A stretch of DNA of 64,000 nt from Sarcocystis neurona. Taxonomy: Eukaryota; Apicomplexa; Conoidasida; Eucoccidiorida; Sarcocystidae. The notes below the pieces were generated by a model. It did no database searches. It saw nothing but the letters and a program-made list of their open reading frames with translations, and was not told where the DNA came from. The DNA lies in contig KL647318.1 in the NCBI GenBank assembly GCA_000727475.1, positions 346,032 to 410,031 on the forward strand, in the 5' to 3' direction. A program made the position numbers and the translations under genes. Positions 14,201 through 24,100 of the stretch are shown piece after piece (positions within the stretch are counted from its first letter, which is position 1; every line of letters begins with the position of its first letter).

Positions 14201-17200
14201 AAGAAATCAACACTACGGCTGTGAGTATAAACCTGTCTCTGTGCCTCCCTATGAATCACTACTGTCTTGTTGAGCCCTTGGCGCTGCTGCGGCATAGCGG
14301 CTCTCGGCTTCCCGCGCTGCAAACACGTGGCTGCTGTGTGCCGGGTCGACGCGCATGAGCGTCCCTGTGCGCAGTGTGTGGCCACCTTCTCCGTAGTTTG
14401 TGGTCGTCCGCATCTTTGAAGCTTCTTCTGCTGCAGCACTGGGACGTAGCATATCTCCTTCGGGTCAATTCCTGCGTATCCCTGCATTTCCTCAGCATAG
14501 ACCCACCTTCCCCCTACCCACGTGTAAGCTTATATATGCGTGCCTTTGGCCCTTTTCTATCTCTCTCTCTGTAGCTGCGATACTGCTCTTACACGTCCAT
14601 TCTTCGTTCAACTTATATATATATATACGTAGATATACATATATATGCACATATAAATCCACATCCACCTATATATATGGCGGTAGTCAAGAAGTTAACA
14701 TGCTACATATATACATATATATATATATATTTATGTAACAAATTAACTTCTTGACTACCGCCATATATATAGGTGGATGTGGATTTATATGTATATATGT
14801 ATATATACACCTATATATATATATTCATAAGTCCATATCCATATATATATAGAGAGAGAGGCAGAGAGCGGTAGTCAAGAAGTTAACTTCTTATATATAT
14901 GTATATAGATGGATGTATGTATATATGTATATCTGTAGTTGAGGAAAAGGGTGCTGATGTGCATTTGTTTGTTCAATTTGTGAAGCTGCAGTTATGCAGC
15001 GACACTCTCCCACTTTTTTGGTTTTCTTGGCGTTCACCACGCTGCTGCACGTGTCGGGGGGTGTTCAGCTACCTGCTGCAGGGAGACGCCCGGTTTACGG
15101 GGGCTCCCTTCCCAGGCCTTTTGTCTCACTCTGCCCGGTGTATCCCTCCTCCTCTTTCTGCTGTCTGTTGGTCGTCCGATGTTCTCCGTCGACGCTTCGC
15201 TTCTTCGCCTACCGGCACATTCTTCGAAGGAACTGCACGCTGCTGCTGCTCTTCGTTCGACCCCCTTCTCCTTCCCCGTGCAGACGTGGGCCATGCCTCC
15301 CCCATCTTCGTCCCCTGGCGCGCTTCGCCCGCGCACACCACCGCCACTTTCTTCGTCTGTTCCTCGTTTCACGTGAAGTGAATCGTGTCGAACGGCTTCG
15401 GGGTCCACCGCGTCACGTGTGTGGCATCTGCTGCGACGCGGCATTTGTTGTCTGCTGTCTCTCTCTCTGTCAAGTGGAGGCCTCTGTACAGGCCTGAGTA
15501 AGGAAGTTCACTTCCGCAGCGGCCTTCGAGCTCCCTTTATCCCCTCGTTTGCCGATGAACACGTGTGTGTGTGTGAGCGGTCGCTTCCCGAGTTCCGCTG
15601 GACGTGCGAAGCGCCACGGCGGTCCTCTTCAAGCCGGCGCGCGCGCCGTTGCCTGCGATTCTGACGTCAGCAGCCCCCCCCGTTACACCTCCTTCGAGAC
15701 CCACCGTTGAGTTCTCGAGCAGAGTGCTTCTATCGGTCTATGTTCCTCTTTTACTCGAAGATGCTGTGGCACCATGGCGACGTTAATATATGTGTACGAG
15801 GGTGCCGTCGACAGACAGCGAGAAAGCAGACGCTTCGAGTCCACCTACGCCTGTGTTCACCTCTTCACTCACATTGAGCCCTCCGTATCTACGAGAATCT
15901 ACGGATGTGTAGGGAGTACGTGGGGTCGCAGGGACGACGCTCTACTACTAGGCAACCTCTCTGTGTATACCCGTCCCCGTCGAGGACAGTCACATAGCTG
16001 CCAACACAAGCCCGTCACCCCGGTCGTGTGTCCAGCTGTTTCTCTCTGTGTGTGTGTGCCTCTGCTTCTGTACGGACGTCTCCTTATCCATGCGTTCGCT
16101 TCGTCTCTCCGTCTGTCTCTGTGTGTATCTCTCTTAATCCCCTTCCCCCCGGCCCGCACGTCTATCCACACAGACTTATGGATGCATTCCCTCTCTTTTT
16201 CTGGACGTGTGTATACACATAGACTTGTCCGTGTGTCCAGCTGCGTGTCTCGCTCTGTCGCTTCCCTGGTCTCTTTGTTTGTACATACTTACCCACGAAG
16301 ACGTGAATTTTCCGTACATATCCAGTGTGTCAACTGAAGAAGTTGTTGTCTTCCCATCTGTCCAACCGGTGGCCTCCTCTCAGGTGTGTGTACGGGTGTG
16401 CATATGTATGCATGTGTACACACACACACACACACACACACATCGTATCTGTGTGTATGGGGGGGGTGGGGGGGGGTGTGGCCATTACTTGAACGCCAGC
16501 GTTATTCTCCTTTTCTCGGTCTTCCTCGCTGTCTTCCTCCCTCTCTGCAAGCCGTACGTGGCGGTGCGTTCTTTCAGACTTCCGAAGTCTTCTTCGCTTC
16601 TATCCTTGCGTGGGCCTTCTCTGCCGTCTCCCTTTCTTCTTCGACTCTCACGAAGGTGCGCGGGGTATACGTGAACATGTATACATGTCTGCTTCCGTCT
16701 GTGTGGACTCATGGATGTACGTAAAAATACATGTGTACGTGTTTCTCTTGTATCCGTCTTCTTCCGTGGATACGTCCGTGTCACAAGTCTTCTTCGCTCG
16801 TTTGCGAGTCTCACGCTGTGTTTCTGCGAAGTTCCGATCCCCCGCCCTGCTGTGGGCTGGACTCCTGTTGTTGCCGCTGCTGGCGTCTGCTGGGGGCCGC
16901 GGCGGCTTTCTGTCGGCCTGCAGATTGCAGTCGAGGTGGATGGACCGCTGCACTTCTACTACCCGCCCTCGCTGCAGCTGCGCAGTGCTGGAGACGCTGC
17001 TTGGGCTGCACCTGCACCGTCGACCGCAGGGCAGGAACACTCCCGTCTTCCTTGCCGCAGGGGAAGAGAGCACGCCGCCGCTGCTGGAGCTGCAAACCTT
17101 CCTGAAAGCTGCGGGAGTGCACGCTTCCCCAGCAGCTGGGATGGGGGCAGCAATGCTAGCGTGAGGAGCAGCAACGGGAGTCGTGCTACAAGTAGCAGCA

Positions 17201-20200
17201 GCAGCGGTGGCACAACGGCGCGGGAGTCGGCCGCTGCAGTGACTGCAGACAGCACCCCAGGTGACGTGGTCCTTCCGCCTGCTGCTGACGGGAGTGCGGC
17301 TTCGCCGCGGGGGAACAGAGGACTCCGTGCTGCACCTGCGGAGGGGGTACGACGCGTGCGTCTCTCCTTGCCGCCTGCGCAGCAGCACGCGCAGGCGGAG
17401 AAGGAGGAGCAGCGGCAGATGAGAGGAAGAGGACAGGGTCTGCTCTACACCACCAGCAGCCTACTAAAGCAGCGCCTGATCGAAAGCAGCGGCATCCCCG
17501 TCGTCCGCGTTACCTTCGCTGACTGGCAGCAACTGGTAAGCCACCCGTTGTTCTCTGCACCACGTGCCCGACGCAGCAGATGTGCAGACACCCTCTGCCG
17601 CAGCAGTCTCTGCGCAAGACAGTTCACTCACTAGTGCACGCCGTGCTGCCCACACACATGTCAGTATGTGGTCTGGCCATTTTCTCTCTCGCTTTGCGTA
17701 TAGATAGACGTATATGGGGGAACTTGGTCCCTGTTGTTGAAGTAGACTGTAGCAGAGGAAGACGTGGTATTGCAGCTGTCCTCTTCGCTTCTGCTGCTGA
17801 TCTCAAAGCCCTCTGCCGATGCCGCATGAGTACCGAACACCTCCTGCTGCGTGCAGCACGCGTTCCTCCATGCACGTGCAGTCTCACGTATAAGGTTCAC
17901 TGTACAGCCGTCTATCGGGTGCTGTTGTGTGCTGCGGCAGCGTGAGTTGTTTACTCGCGCTCTCGCGTACATATCCGCGTATATGCGGAGTGGTGGCGTT
18001 GCACGCTGCAGTGGTGCATGCAGTCTGCTGGCCACGCAGTCCAGGGGTCACCCACCACCACCGCGAGCAGCGTTTTGCAGGCAGAAAGGTTCTTCCTCTC
18101 GATGTCCCTAATGGGGCGAAGCCGGTTACCTACGCCGGCGCTCGGCCTTGCCGGACGGTGGGCTGATGCAGTCACGGGCGTGCGCGCTGTAGAGATGGCC
18201 TGCGTAGTATATACGCAGTCCGTTGTTGCATGCAGGACCGGGTGTAGAGTGCTGTATGCAGTGTCACGTATACTGCACTACTAGCATGCGGCCCCCTGCG
18301 CAGCCTACTGCAAGCAGCGTTGCATGCGCAGTGTCCTGCCCGCGACACTGCAGCGACAGTGATGCAACGAGAAGAAGACTGCTGCTCTTCCATCACACGC
18401 AGGCAGCAGAACTGCGTACAGCAAGAAGGGACGCAGACGCTTACCCTGCACACACGTGCGCGCAGTGAAGCTGCACGCGGGGCCATTGTATCAGTGATTT
18501 TCTGGTCAAGGGCGTGCTACACGTTTCAGGCGGACTGCGCAGAAGACGCCACATGCCAGGGGGCTCTTCCGCACGTCTGTTCCTGAAAATGTGAAGAGAT
18601 CATTCACGTCTACTGGTGCTCCTGCTACATGCCCCCCCACAGGAAAAGAAGAAGTTTCTGCTGCCTTCCTGCTGCTTGCACTGCTGCGTGCGTATGAGGA
18701 AAACGGGCTCAACGGGCAGCAGCGCCGGTGCTGGTGCCGGATGCGCGAGTTTGCTTGACGCTCCTCCGTATCGTTGCTTCAGGCGCGTAGCCCCTGGTGC
18801 AGAGGTCCTGCTTTTCTGCTGCTGCCTTTCTGCTGCTGCAGTTCTACTGCTGCATTTCTGCTGCTGCAGTTCTACTGCTGCATTCTGCTGCTGCAGTTCT
18901 ACTGCTGCATTCTGCTGCTGCAATTCTAGCCCTGCATTTCTACTGCTGCAGTTCTGCTGTTCTTGCTGTCCGTAGATGCAACTACATATATACAAATGAC
19001 GGTTGGTGTGTGTGCGTGCATATCGTGTGTGTACTCAGGCTACTCAGGCATAGGGGTGTATGGGTGCATGCACACGCACAGGCTACTCAACTGTTCCTCT
19101 AAAAGTACTTACATCACCAACAACATATGTATACGCGTATGTGTGTGGCCTCTTCACAGACATCTTCTCGATCACCTGTGTGCATAAAGTGAATCTAGGC
19201 AACTATTCTTTTCTGTGGAGCTGAAGCACCCAACTCTGCACCAAATGCGCCACGTGCGGTAGTGCCCCCTGTGCCTCTTTTCATTGTTTGACTCGTGAAG
19301 CCTCGTTACGAGTTTCTGAACAAGTCGCTTCCCCACCTGCTGTGCACGCGTGTGCACCATCAGCAGCAACCCAGCAAACTTAGCGGGGTTTGTGTAGCAA
19401 AGTCCACCACACAAATGAACACCAAGGAAAAGACACAGCGATTTATACATATATATATATATATGTGTATGTACACATACGTATACACTATATATATATA
19501 TGTATACGTATGTAGAGCCATTTGGAGCTCTCACACGAGCTGCGTTGCCAGGTGCAGGTGCCCAGGATGAATATATCTCTGTATACGTTTAAGAGACATA
19601 GATAGGGAAACGTCTTCACTACGTTCTGTGCTCGCGTGTTGTATGCGGCTACCAAGTAATTCGATACACGCGGGCGTAGAAGTGCTGCGAGCGAGTCCGG
19701 CACGCAGGCCTACGAGTTACCCATAATGTGTACACATCGCATGTAGATCTACGCAGACAATACATGGGCGGCATACAGATAGACACAGAGATCTACACAG
19801 GAAGGCAGTAGGTCCTGTAAAAGTGTCCCCCGTTGATACTATAAATAAAACTGCACTTCTACGCATAAACCGGACCGCCTTCTACACTTGTCAGGCCGGT
19901 CGACGTCACGAAGCTGCGTACCCGTGTTTAGTGTTGTGTCTGCCTCCGAGTGTACGTACGTGGATATGTACGTGGACAAATGCACCGCGTTTTTCTAGCG
20001 TTAGGGAGGAGATAATTTTTTTGAGAAAGGGAGATAGAGAAGGTAGACAAACGAGCACGCCACGCGGTGTGTGTACGAGCACAAAGATGTGTATATCACT
20101 CTCAGTTGCATTCGCCTGTACCCCTTTGAAAAGTAAAGAGGTCGTATATTCTCGTCTTCCACTGTGTCGCTTTCTGTTACTTTCTTCTATTCGATGAAGA

Positions 20201-21161
20201 AATTGTATATTTTTCGTCTTCTAGTGTGTCGGGTTCTACTCCTGTTCTCTTCTTCTGTGAAGAAATGACATATCCCCTGTCTTCCCGTGTGTCGCTTTGT
20301 GTTCGCGTGCTGTACCTTCCTGTTACAGCACTGGCGACGGCGGGGTCGTCGTAGTTGCAGGTTATCCGCCTTTTTCACGTAAACCTCTGACGAAGTCACC
20401 CGCTTTGTGGAAAATGTCTGTATAGTTACTTGTCTACAGATAGGCCTCTCTACGTGAAAACTTATGCTTGTGTCTCTGGAGACCGGCAAGGCAATCGAGG
20501 CGATTTGACGCAGACGCTCCTGAGTCTGACTTTGTGTCTGAGCAGTTCCAGTGGTGCACGTCTTCCGCGTTTACGTAGTTCCCCGACGACGAAGAAATGT
20601 GAACACCTTTATGTGTCTACCTGTCTATAAATATTTCTCTTATGTGCGCACTTGTGAGTACTTTTGTGGAGACGGAGAAAGCGACGGAGACGAGTTTCCG
20701 CAGACGTTGTAGATTTTGCCGTGTGCATCCGTGTTCCCTCGGGCCATTCCCTTCTGTATGATGGAAGGGGGGGTAAGAAGGGGCAGGGTAGTCAGTATAT
20801 ATATTTTGTGCATATACGTGTCAACACCTGTATGTATACGTGTATGTGCACATGCGTATGAACACACATATGTGTTTACAAAGAAGTGCAAATGCCTGCG
20901 AACACACATAGTGGTGCAAAGATGAGGAAGTCTCTAACCCGCTAGGCAATTACCGATGGGGGCTTCTATACGTGTGGGTAAGCCGGGGCACATTCGCGTG
21001 TGTATAGGGACACCTTTCTCCTATTCTTGCGCGTGCGACTCGGAGGATACATGTTTGTGTCGACCTGCTGCGCGTTGCCAAATCAGGGCCCGCACCTCGA
21101 GAAGAAGAAGAGCTTTATGAAGCAGCAGCTCGCAGCCGCGGGTCTCGACAGTGCGCGCTGA
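1625..21161 (+). CDS. RAP-domain protein with heptatricopeptide-like repeats (five-exon gene)
   Basis: Proposed join: 1625-8210, 12305-12369, 13790-13855, 16924-17535, 21087-21161 (2467 residues if the ATG at 1625 is used). Splice phases match at all four junctions, and each intron has GT and AG ends. Domain order: a very long N-terminal region of degenerate helical repeats interrupted by Gln/Ala/Ser runs, then FHRDVATVL (about 2197-2205), FSIDCLV (about 2224-2230), IAVEVDGP (2240-2247) and, after a long insert, an xxxKQRLIESSGIPVVRV-type helix/strand ending in DWQQL (2443) and a basic helix. That order is the RAP domain, a fold related to restriction endonucleases and found in FASTK-family and apicomplexan organellar RNA-binding proteins. 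Role by family: binding or processing of mitochondrial or apicoplast RNA. This is inferred, and no targeting peptide could be read because the true N-terminus is uncertain. The family is large in Apicomplexa, so I give no symbol. Confidence 0.85.
8211..12304 (+). other. RAP gene intron 1
   Basis: This is a 4.1 kb intron with ends GTAAGC and ACGCAG. It opens with a dense ACAT/TA/CA microsatellite block, then holds CT-rich patches near 9280-9440, short CTG tracts near 10080-10330 and 11270-11380, and scattered TA arrays. No convincing additional exon was seen. The long ORFs over the microsatellites, rich in Tyr, Ile and Val, are artefacts of TA repeats. Confidence 0.7.
8252..8757. repeat. ACAT/TA/CA microsatellite cluster
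   Basis: About 500 bases are built almost entirely from ACAT, CATATA and TA units. They end in an uninterrupted CA tract at about 8728-8752. The cluster lies just after the exon 1 donor of the RAP gene. Confidence 0.9.
12305..12369 (+). CDS. RAP gene exon 2
   Basis: A 65-base exon between ..CTGACGCAG and GAG|GTACGT. Two bases complete an Ala codon left by exon 1. The exon then encodes FHRDVATVLQQL followed by PHGDLLVE, the alpha-helix and first strand that normally precede the EVDGP motif in RAP proteins. The flanks code for nothing similar in any frame. Ends in phase 0. Confidence 0.82.
12370..13789 (+). other. RAP gene intron 2
   Basis: A 1.4 kb intron, GTACGT to TTGCAG. Its first part, 12474-12740, is strongly purine-rich (GA). 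The middle, 12980-13490, is CTG/pyrimidine-rich and gives Leu/Cys/Ala-rich reading frames with no protein character. No other exon was found. Confidence 0.7.
12474..12740. repeat. Polypurine (GA-rich) tract
   Basis: About 265 bases on the plus strand are mostly G and A, made of GAAGAG, AGAAAAA and GAGG units without an exact period. The tract lies inside RAP gene intron 2. The charged Lys/Arg/Glu ORF across it is a by-product of the composition. Confidence 0.7.
13790..13855 (+). CDS. RAP gene exon 3
   Basis: A 66-base exon between GCTGTTGCAG and CCCCCA|GTAAGC, phase 0 at both ends. It encodes MPYLNGVFSIDCLV and eight further residues. This is the strand with the conserved Asp that sits before EVDGP in RAP domains. 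Joined to exon 2 it gives an uninterrupted family-like order (LLVE, NGVFSIDCLV, then IAVEVDGP). Confidence 0.82.
14650..14791. repeat. Perfect inverted repeat, 49-base arms
   Basis: The left arm, 14650-14698, is the exact reverse complement of the right arm, 14743-14791, with a 44-base AT-rich loop. The arms include the non-repetitive stretch GCGGTAGTCAAGAAGTTAA as well as TA-rich sequence, so this is not just a TA-repeat palindrome. It could be a small non-autonomous inverted-repeat element or the product of a folded-back duplication. Confidence 0.9.
14868..14891. repeat. Third copy of the hairpin terminus
   Basis: GCGGTAGTCAAGAAGTTAA recurs 77 bases after the hairpin. It runs directly into its own mirror, so AAGAAGTTAACTTCTT is a 16-base palindrome with no loop. 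Confidence 0.8.
16924..17535 (+). CDS. RAP gene exon 4: core RAP motif with a large insert
   Basis: The acceptor CCTGCAG is followed at once by codons for IAVEVDGPLHFYYP, the RAP signature. The exon closes with KQRLIESSGIPVVRVTF and DWQQL before the donor GTAAGC (17536), phase 0 at both ends. Between HFYYP (2253) and LLYTT (2412) sit about 158 residues rich in Ser, Ala, Gly and Arg, where the usual domain has a short loop. The insert includes Ser and Ala runs from AGC/GCA repeats. The Asp and Glu of EVDGP are intact. Confidence 0.9.
18815..18960. repeat. CTG-based minisatellite, roughly 30-base unit
   Basis: Repeated units of the form TTCTGCTGCTGCAG plus TTCTACTGCTGCA occur about five times with small length changes, inside RAP gene intron 4. 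On the reverse strand the array reads as a Gln/Asn/Ala/Glu repeat, but there is no gene context for that. Confidence 0.8.
20141..20320. repeat. Imperfect 63-base tandem repeat, almost three copies
   Basis: The landmark GAAGAAAT recurs at 20196 and 20259. Each copy contains TCGTCTTC or CTGTCTTCC, then GTGTGTCG, then a TC-rich stretch. It lies in RAP gene intron 4. Confidence 0.65.
21087..21161 (+). CDS. RAP gene exon 5 (C-terminus)
   Basis: After the acceptor AATCAG the frame encodes GPHLEKKKSFMKQQL, nine more residues and TGA at 21159-21161. A lysine-rich helix of this kind closes RAP domains right after the W-x-x-L of exon 4, and phase 0 fits. This places the gene end 3.5 kb beyond exon 4. 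Without it the frame at 17536 runs on into unrelated residues. Confidence 0.82.
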   Translation, partial: GPHLEKKKSFMKQQLAAAGLDSAR

Positions 21162-24100
21162 TCAACAGCGACGTCGCAGCAGCGGGAGGCTGCATCTTCA
21201 CGAGCCGTAGCAGCGACACGCCGCCTTCTGTCGGGGGGGGCCAACGTGAGCAGCAGCGGCAGCAGTCGCAGCGTCCGTCTCGGCGGGAGGAGTGTGTGCG
21301 ACTTCTCGTCAAAAACAATAGCAGCAGCACGGTGCTTTGTGGTCGCTCGGCAGCGGTCGCAGCAGCACTGGCAGCACCGTACCTCGCCGTTGGTGCGACC
21401 AACGGAACAAGAACAGCCGCAGAGGCAGCACGCGGGTCCTCAGAAGTTGCAGCCCGGCAGCGCACTACTTAGGAGGAGCAGCTGTAGCCGGGCGCTGCCG
21501 TACGACGACGACAGCACCAGCAACAGGGACAATGCGAAGTTTTCTCTTACCAGGAGCAGCAACATATCTGTGTGGCAGATGTCGCTTGCGCTGCTGCTTG
21601 ATACTTCACACGCACATATATGTATATATTTACACATATGTGTAACCGTGGATTAATGCACCACTACATGGACATATAGCTTTGTACAGTGTGCTTGTCT
21701 GTACGCCGTAAACTAAATACTACTGACGCCACCGCGGCGTTACGGGCTTGCTACTAGCAGGCGGCTGGCCTTGACGTATGTACATATCATTCTGTGCTGT
21801 CTCGTGTCGCTATTGCCTTCCCCGCTCTGTCACTAGTTGCCCGCGGTGAGCGGATTAATCGACGTGGGCGCTTTAATTCTCCTTTGCGTGGCTACTATGT
21901 TTCTACCGTCAAAAAATCTTCCAGCTGATACGATTACGTGACTCCCCGTCAGTCTTCGCGCATGCATGAATAAGGATACGTATATATATATATATGTGTA
22001 TCTGTATGTATCTGGATATACGCTGATGTCTGTTTACGTGTTTCACGTGCATTTAGCAGACATAGCCTTTTGGGCCAGGTACCTGATAGACGGCGGAATA
22101 ACCGTGTCGCCGACACTACATATGTTGCACGCTGCGCACGTATGTGGCACCTACGCGTGTGCGCGGGCATCAAGTGAACAGACACGGGTCACGACCTGCT
22201 CATGTGGCAAAAAACCGCCACGCTTCCTCTCTTTCACTTCCGTTCCTCTTGTAACAGCAAGACACGACGCACAAACGTCTCCGCCCTCTTCTCTCTCTCT
22301 GTGCCGACATTTTGAATACAGACACACACAAACAGACACACACACACACACGTGTGCACACGTGCGCATTGGCTGCTGCTGCGCTGTACCTGCACCTCTT
22401 GCTGCCACGTCGTTGCTGCAACACTCTCCCGTGACAGGAACACAAGCTCTCTACGCGCGCCGAAGCGATCCTCTCTAACGAGTGCACGTGGACAAGATGT
22501 TGCGATGTATGATGTGGCATCCTTACAAGTATACACGTACACGTTCTAATACCTACTGCGTGTCTGTAGTACAGACACGTGCACACACTCATACATGCAT
22601 CTAAAGGTATGTGGATGTGCTCGAGCACGGTACCTATGTTGAACTGAAGAGGGATGGCAAACTGGAGCCTGCAACACCGTGCTTGTGCGCGTTATTGCTC
22701 GATACTTTACGACACAGATGTATGCGTGTAAACTTTTAGGTACGTACGGAAAAAACAGTTACGATTAAAAGATATTGCACCTGTGTGCAAGGCAAATAAT
22801 GAGAGGTTCCTGAGCCTTGAAAAGGGCAACATTTTGCTCGAAGGGAAGCCTGTCGACGGCTCGCTGAATTTTGGTGGACCTTCGTAATGGGTTCACTTTC
22901 ATGCGCAGCGACAAAAGTGATCCATCACACTCTCACTCATACTCGTCGCAACGGTATGTCTCTACACTCCCATCATACCTTCGTAGGTGCATGCAGGTAT
23001 CGGTACACCCACGAATACACACGCATACACAGATAGGTACACGCACTTGTGTATGTCAATCTCAGGACGTCCACATAGAGACACCCAAGTATGTATCTGA
23101 ACACACCCACACACATACAGATATAATGACGTGTGTCGTGACACACGTCTATCTCCACATAGAGGCGTATGCCCATTTTCCGTAGTACTCGATCTTGGCC
23201 CTCGTTCTGGTCATGGGAGTTTCAACAGAGAGCTTGCAGCTTGGTTGCTCGTGCTGGTCTGGATAGAAAAGGACCGTAAGAGCGAGCAATCGGTCAACTT
23301 TTCCTTTTTGCTCGTAGAAGTGGAAAGCGCGTTTGTTGTTTGAGGCGTTCAGAAAGATTTTGGTCGTTGTAACTCGACAAGACGTCACGGACCAGCAGGT
23401 TCCGTGGAGAAGCTTTCAAAGCTTCACCGACCTGACCAAGGGCGACGAACAGAAAATCCTCCACTTAACGAACTACAAGAGAGGACAAGTTAATACTGTT
23501 TGCCATCTCAAGAAATTGGGCTCTTCTTCAGAGGTCGGCATAACAACCGGAGAAACAATTCGACGTCTTGTACGAAAGTGATGCCATCCACTTTTGCGAG
23601 TCCATTGATAACACCGAAGCGAGTGCCTCCACGTTGCACTCTACACAACTGCTAGATGTGAATGTGTCTGCACAGTGCATGCGCTGTTCTTCGTGCACGC
23701 ACATATATATAGTATACGTATACGCTGCCTCTGTCTGTCTCTCTATATACACACATATATGTATATATGTATACGTGTAATCTGACTTCAAAGACGGGAT
23801 AATTCCATCGGTGCAAGTCACGCATACACAGAGGAAACACGCTAATATCTACACCGACAAATTCGAGTAATAAATAGACCTCCCGGTATACGATAATGCT
23901 CCGTATGATCAGAATTGCAGTTGCGATCCTGTGGGTGCAAACAATCGGCGCAAACACGTGTTTGCGTACAAGTCTTGCGTATGGAAGTACTTCTCAGCCT
24001 CTCTTGCGCGGAGAAGAGCGAAACTTCGAGAGTTTTATAGGTGTGCTCTAGAGACTACCTCGATACATACACACACCCACATTTGCATACGCGAATCTGC

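Larger units (their letters stand above)
13856..16923 (+). other. RAP gene intron 3
   Basis: A 3.1 kb intron, GTAAGC to CCTGCAG. It holds CTG/GCT tracts at 13920-14100, a perfect long hairpin near 14.7 kb, CT-rich stretches at 15120-15190 and 16020-16200, and a CA tract with a G-run at about 16420-16475. An ORF at 14994 begins with a signal-peptide-like segment but has no other support. Confidence 0.7.
17536..21086 (+). other. RAP gene intron 4
   Basis: A 3.6 kb intron, GTAAGC to ATCAG. It contains a CTG-based minisatellite at about 18.8-18.96 kb, a 63-base tandem repeat at about 20.14-20.32 kb and TA microsatellites near 19.45 kb. No intermediate exon is needed, because the RAP domain reads straight from 17535 to 21087. 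Confidence 0.65.
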
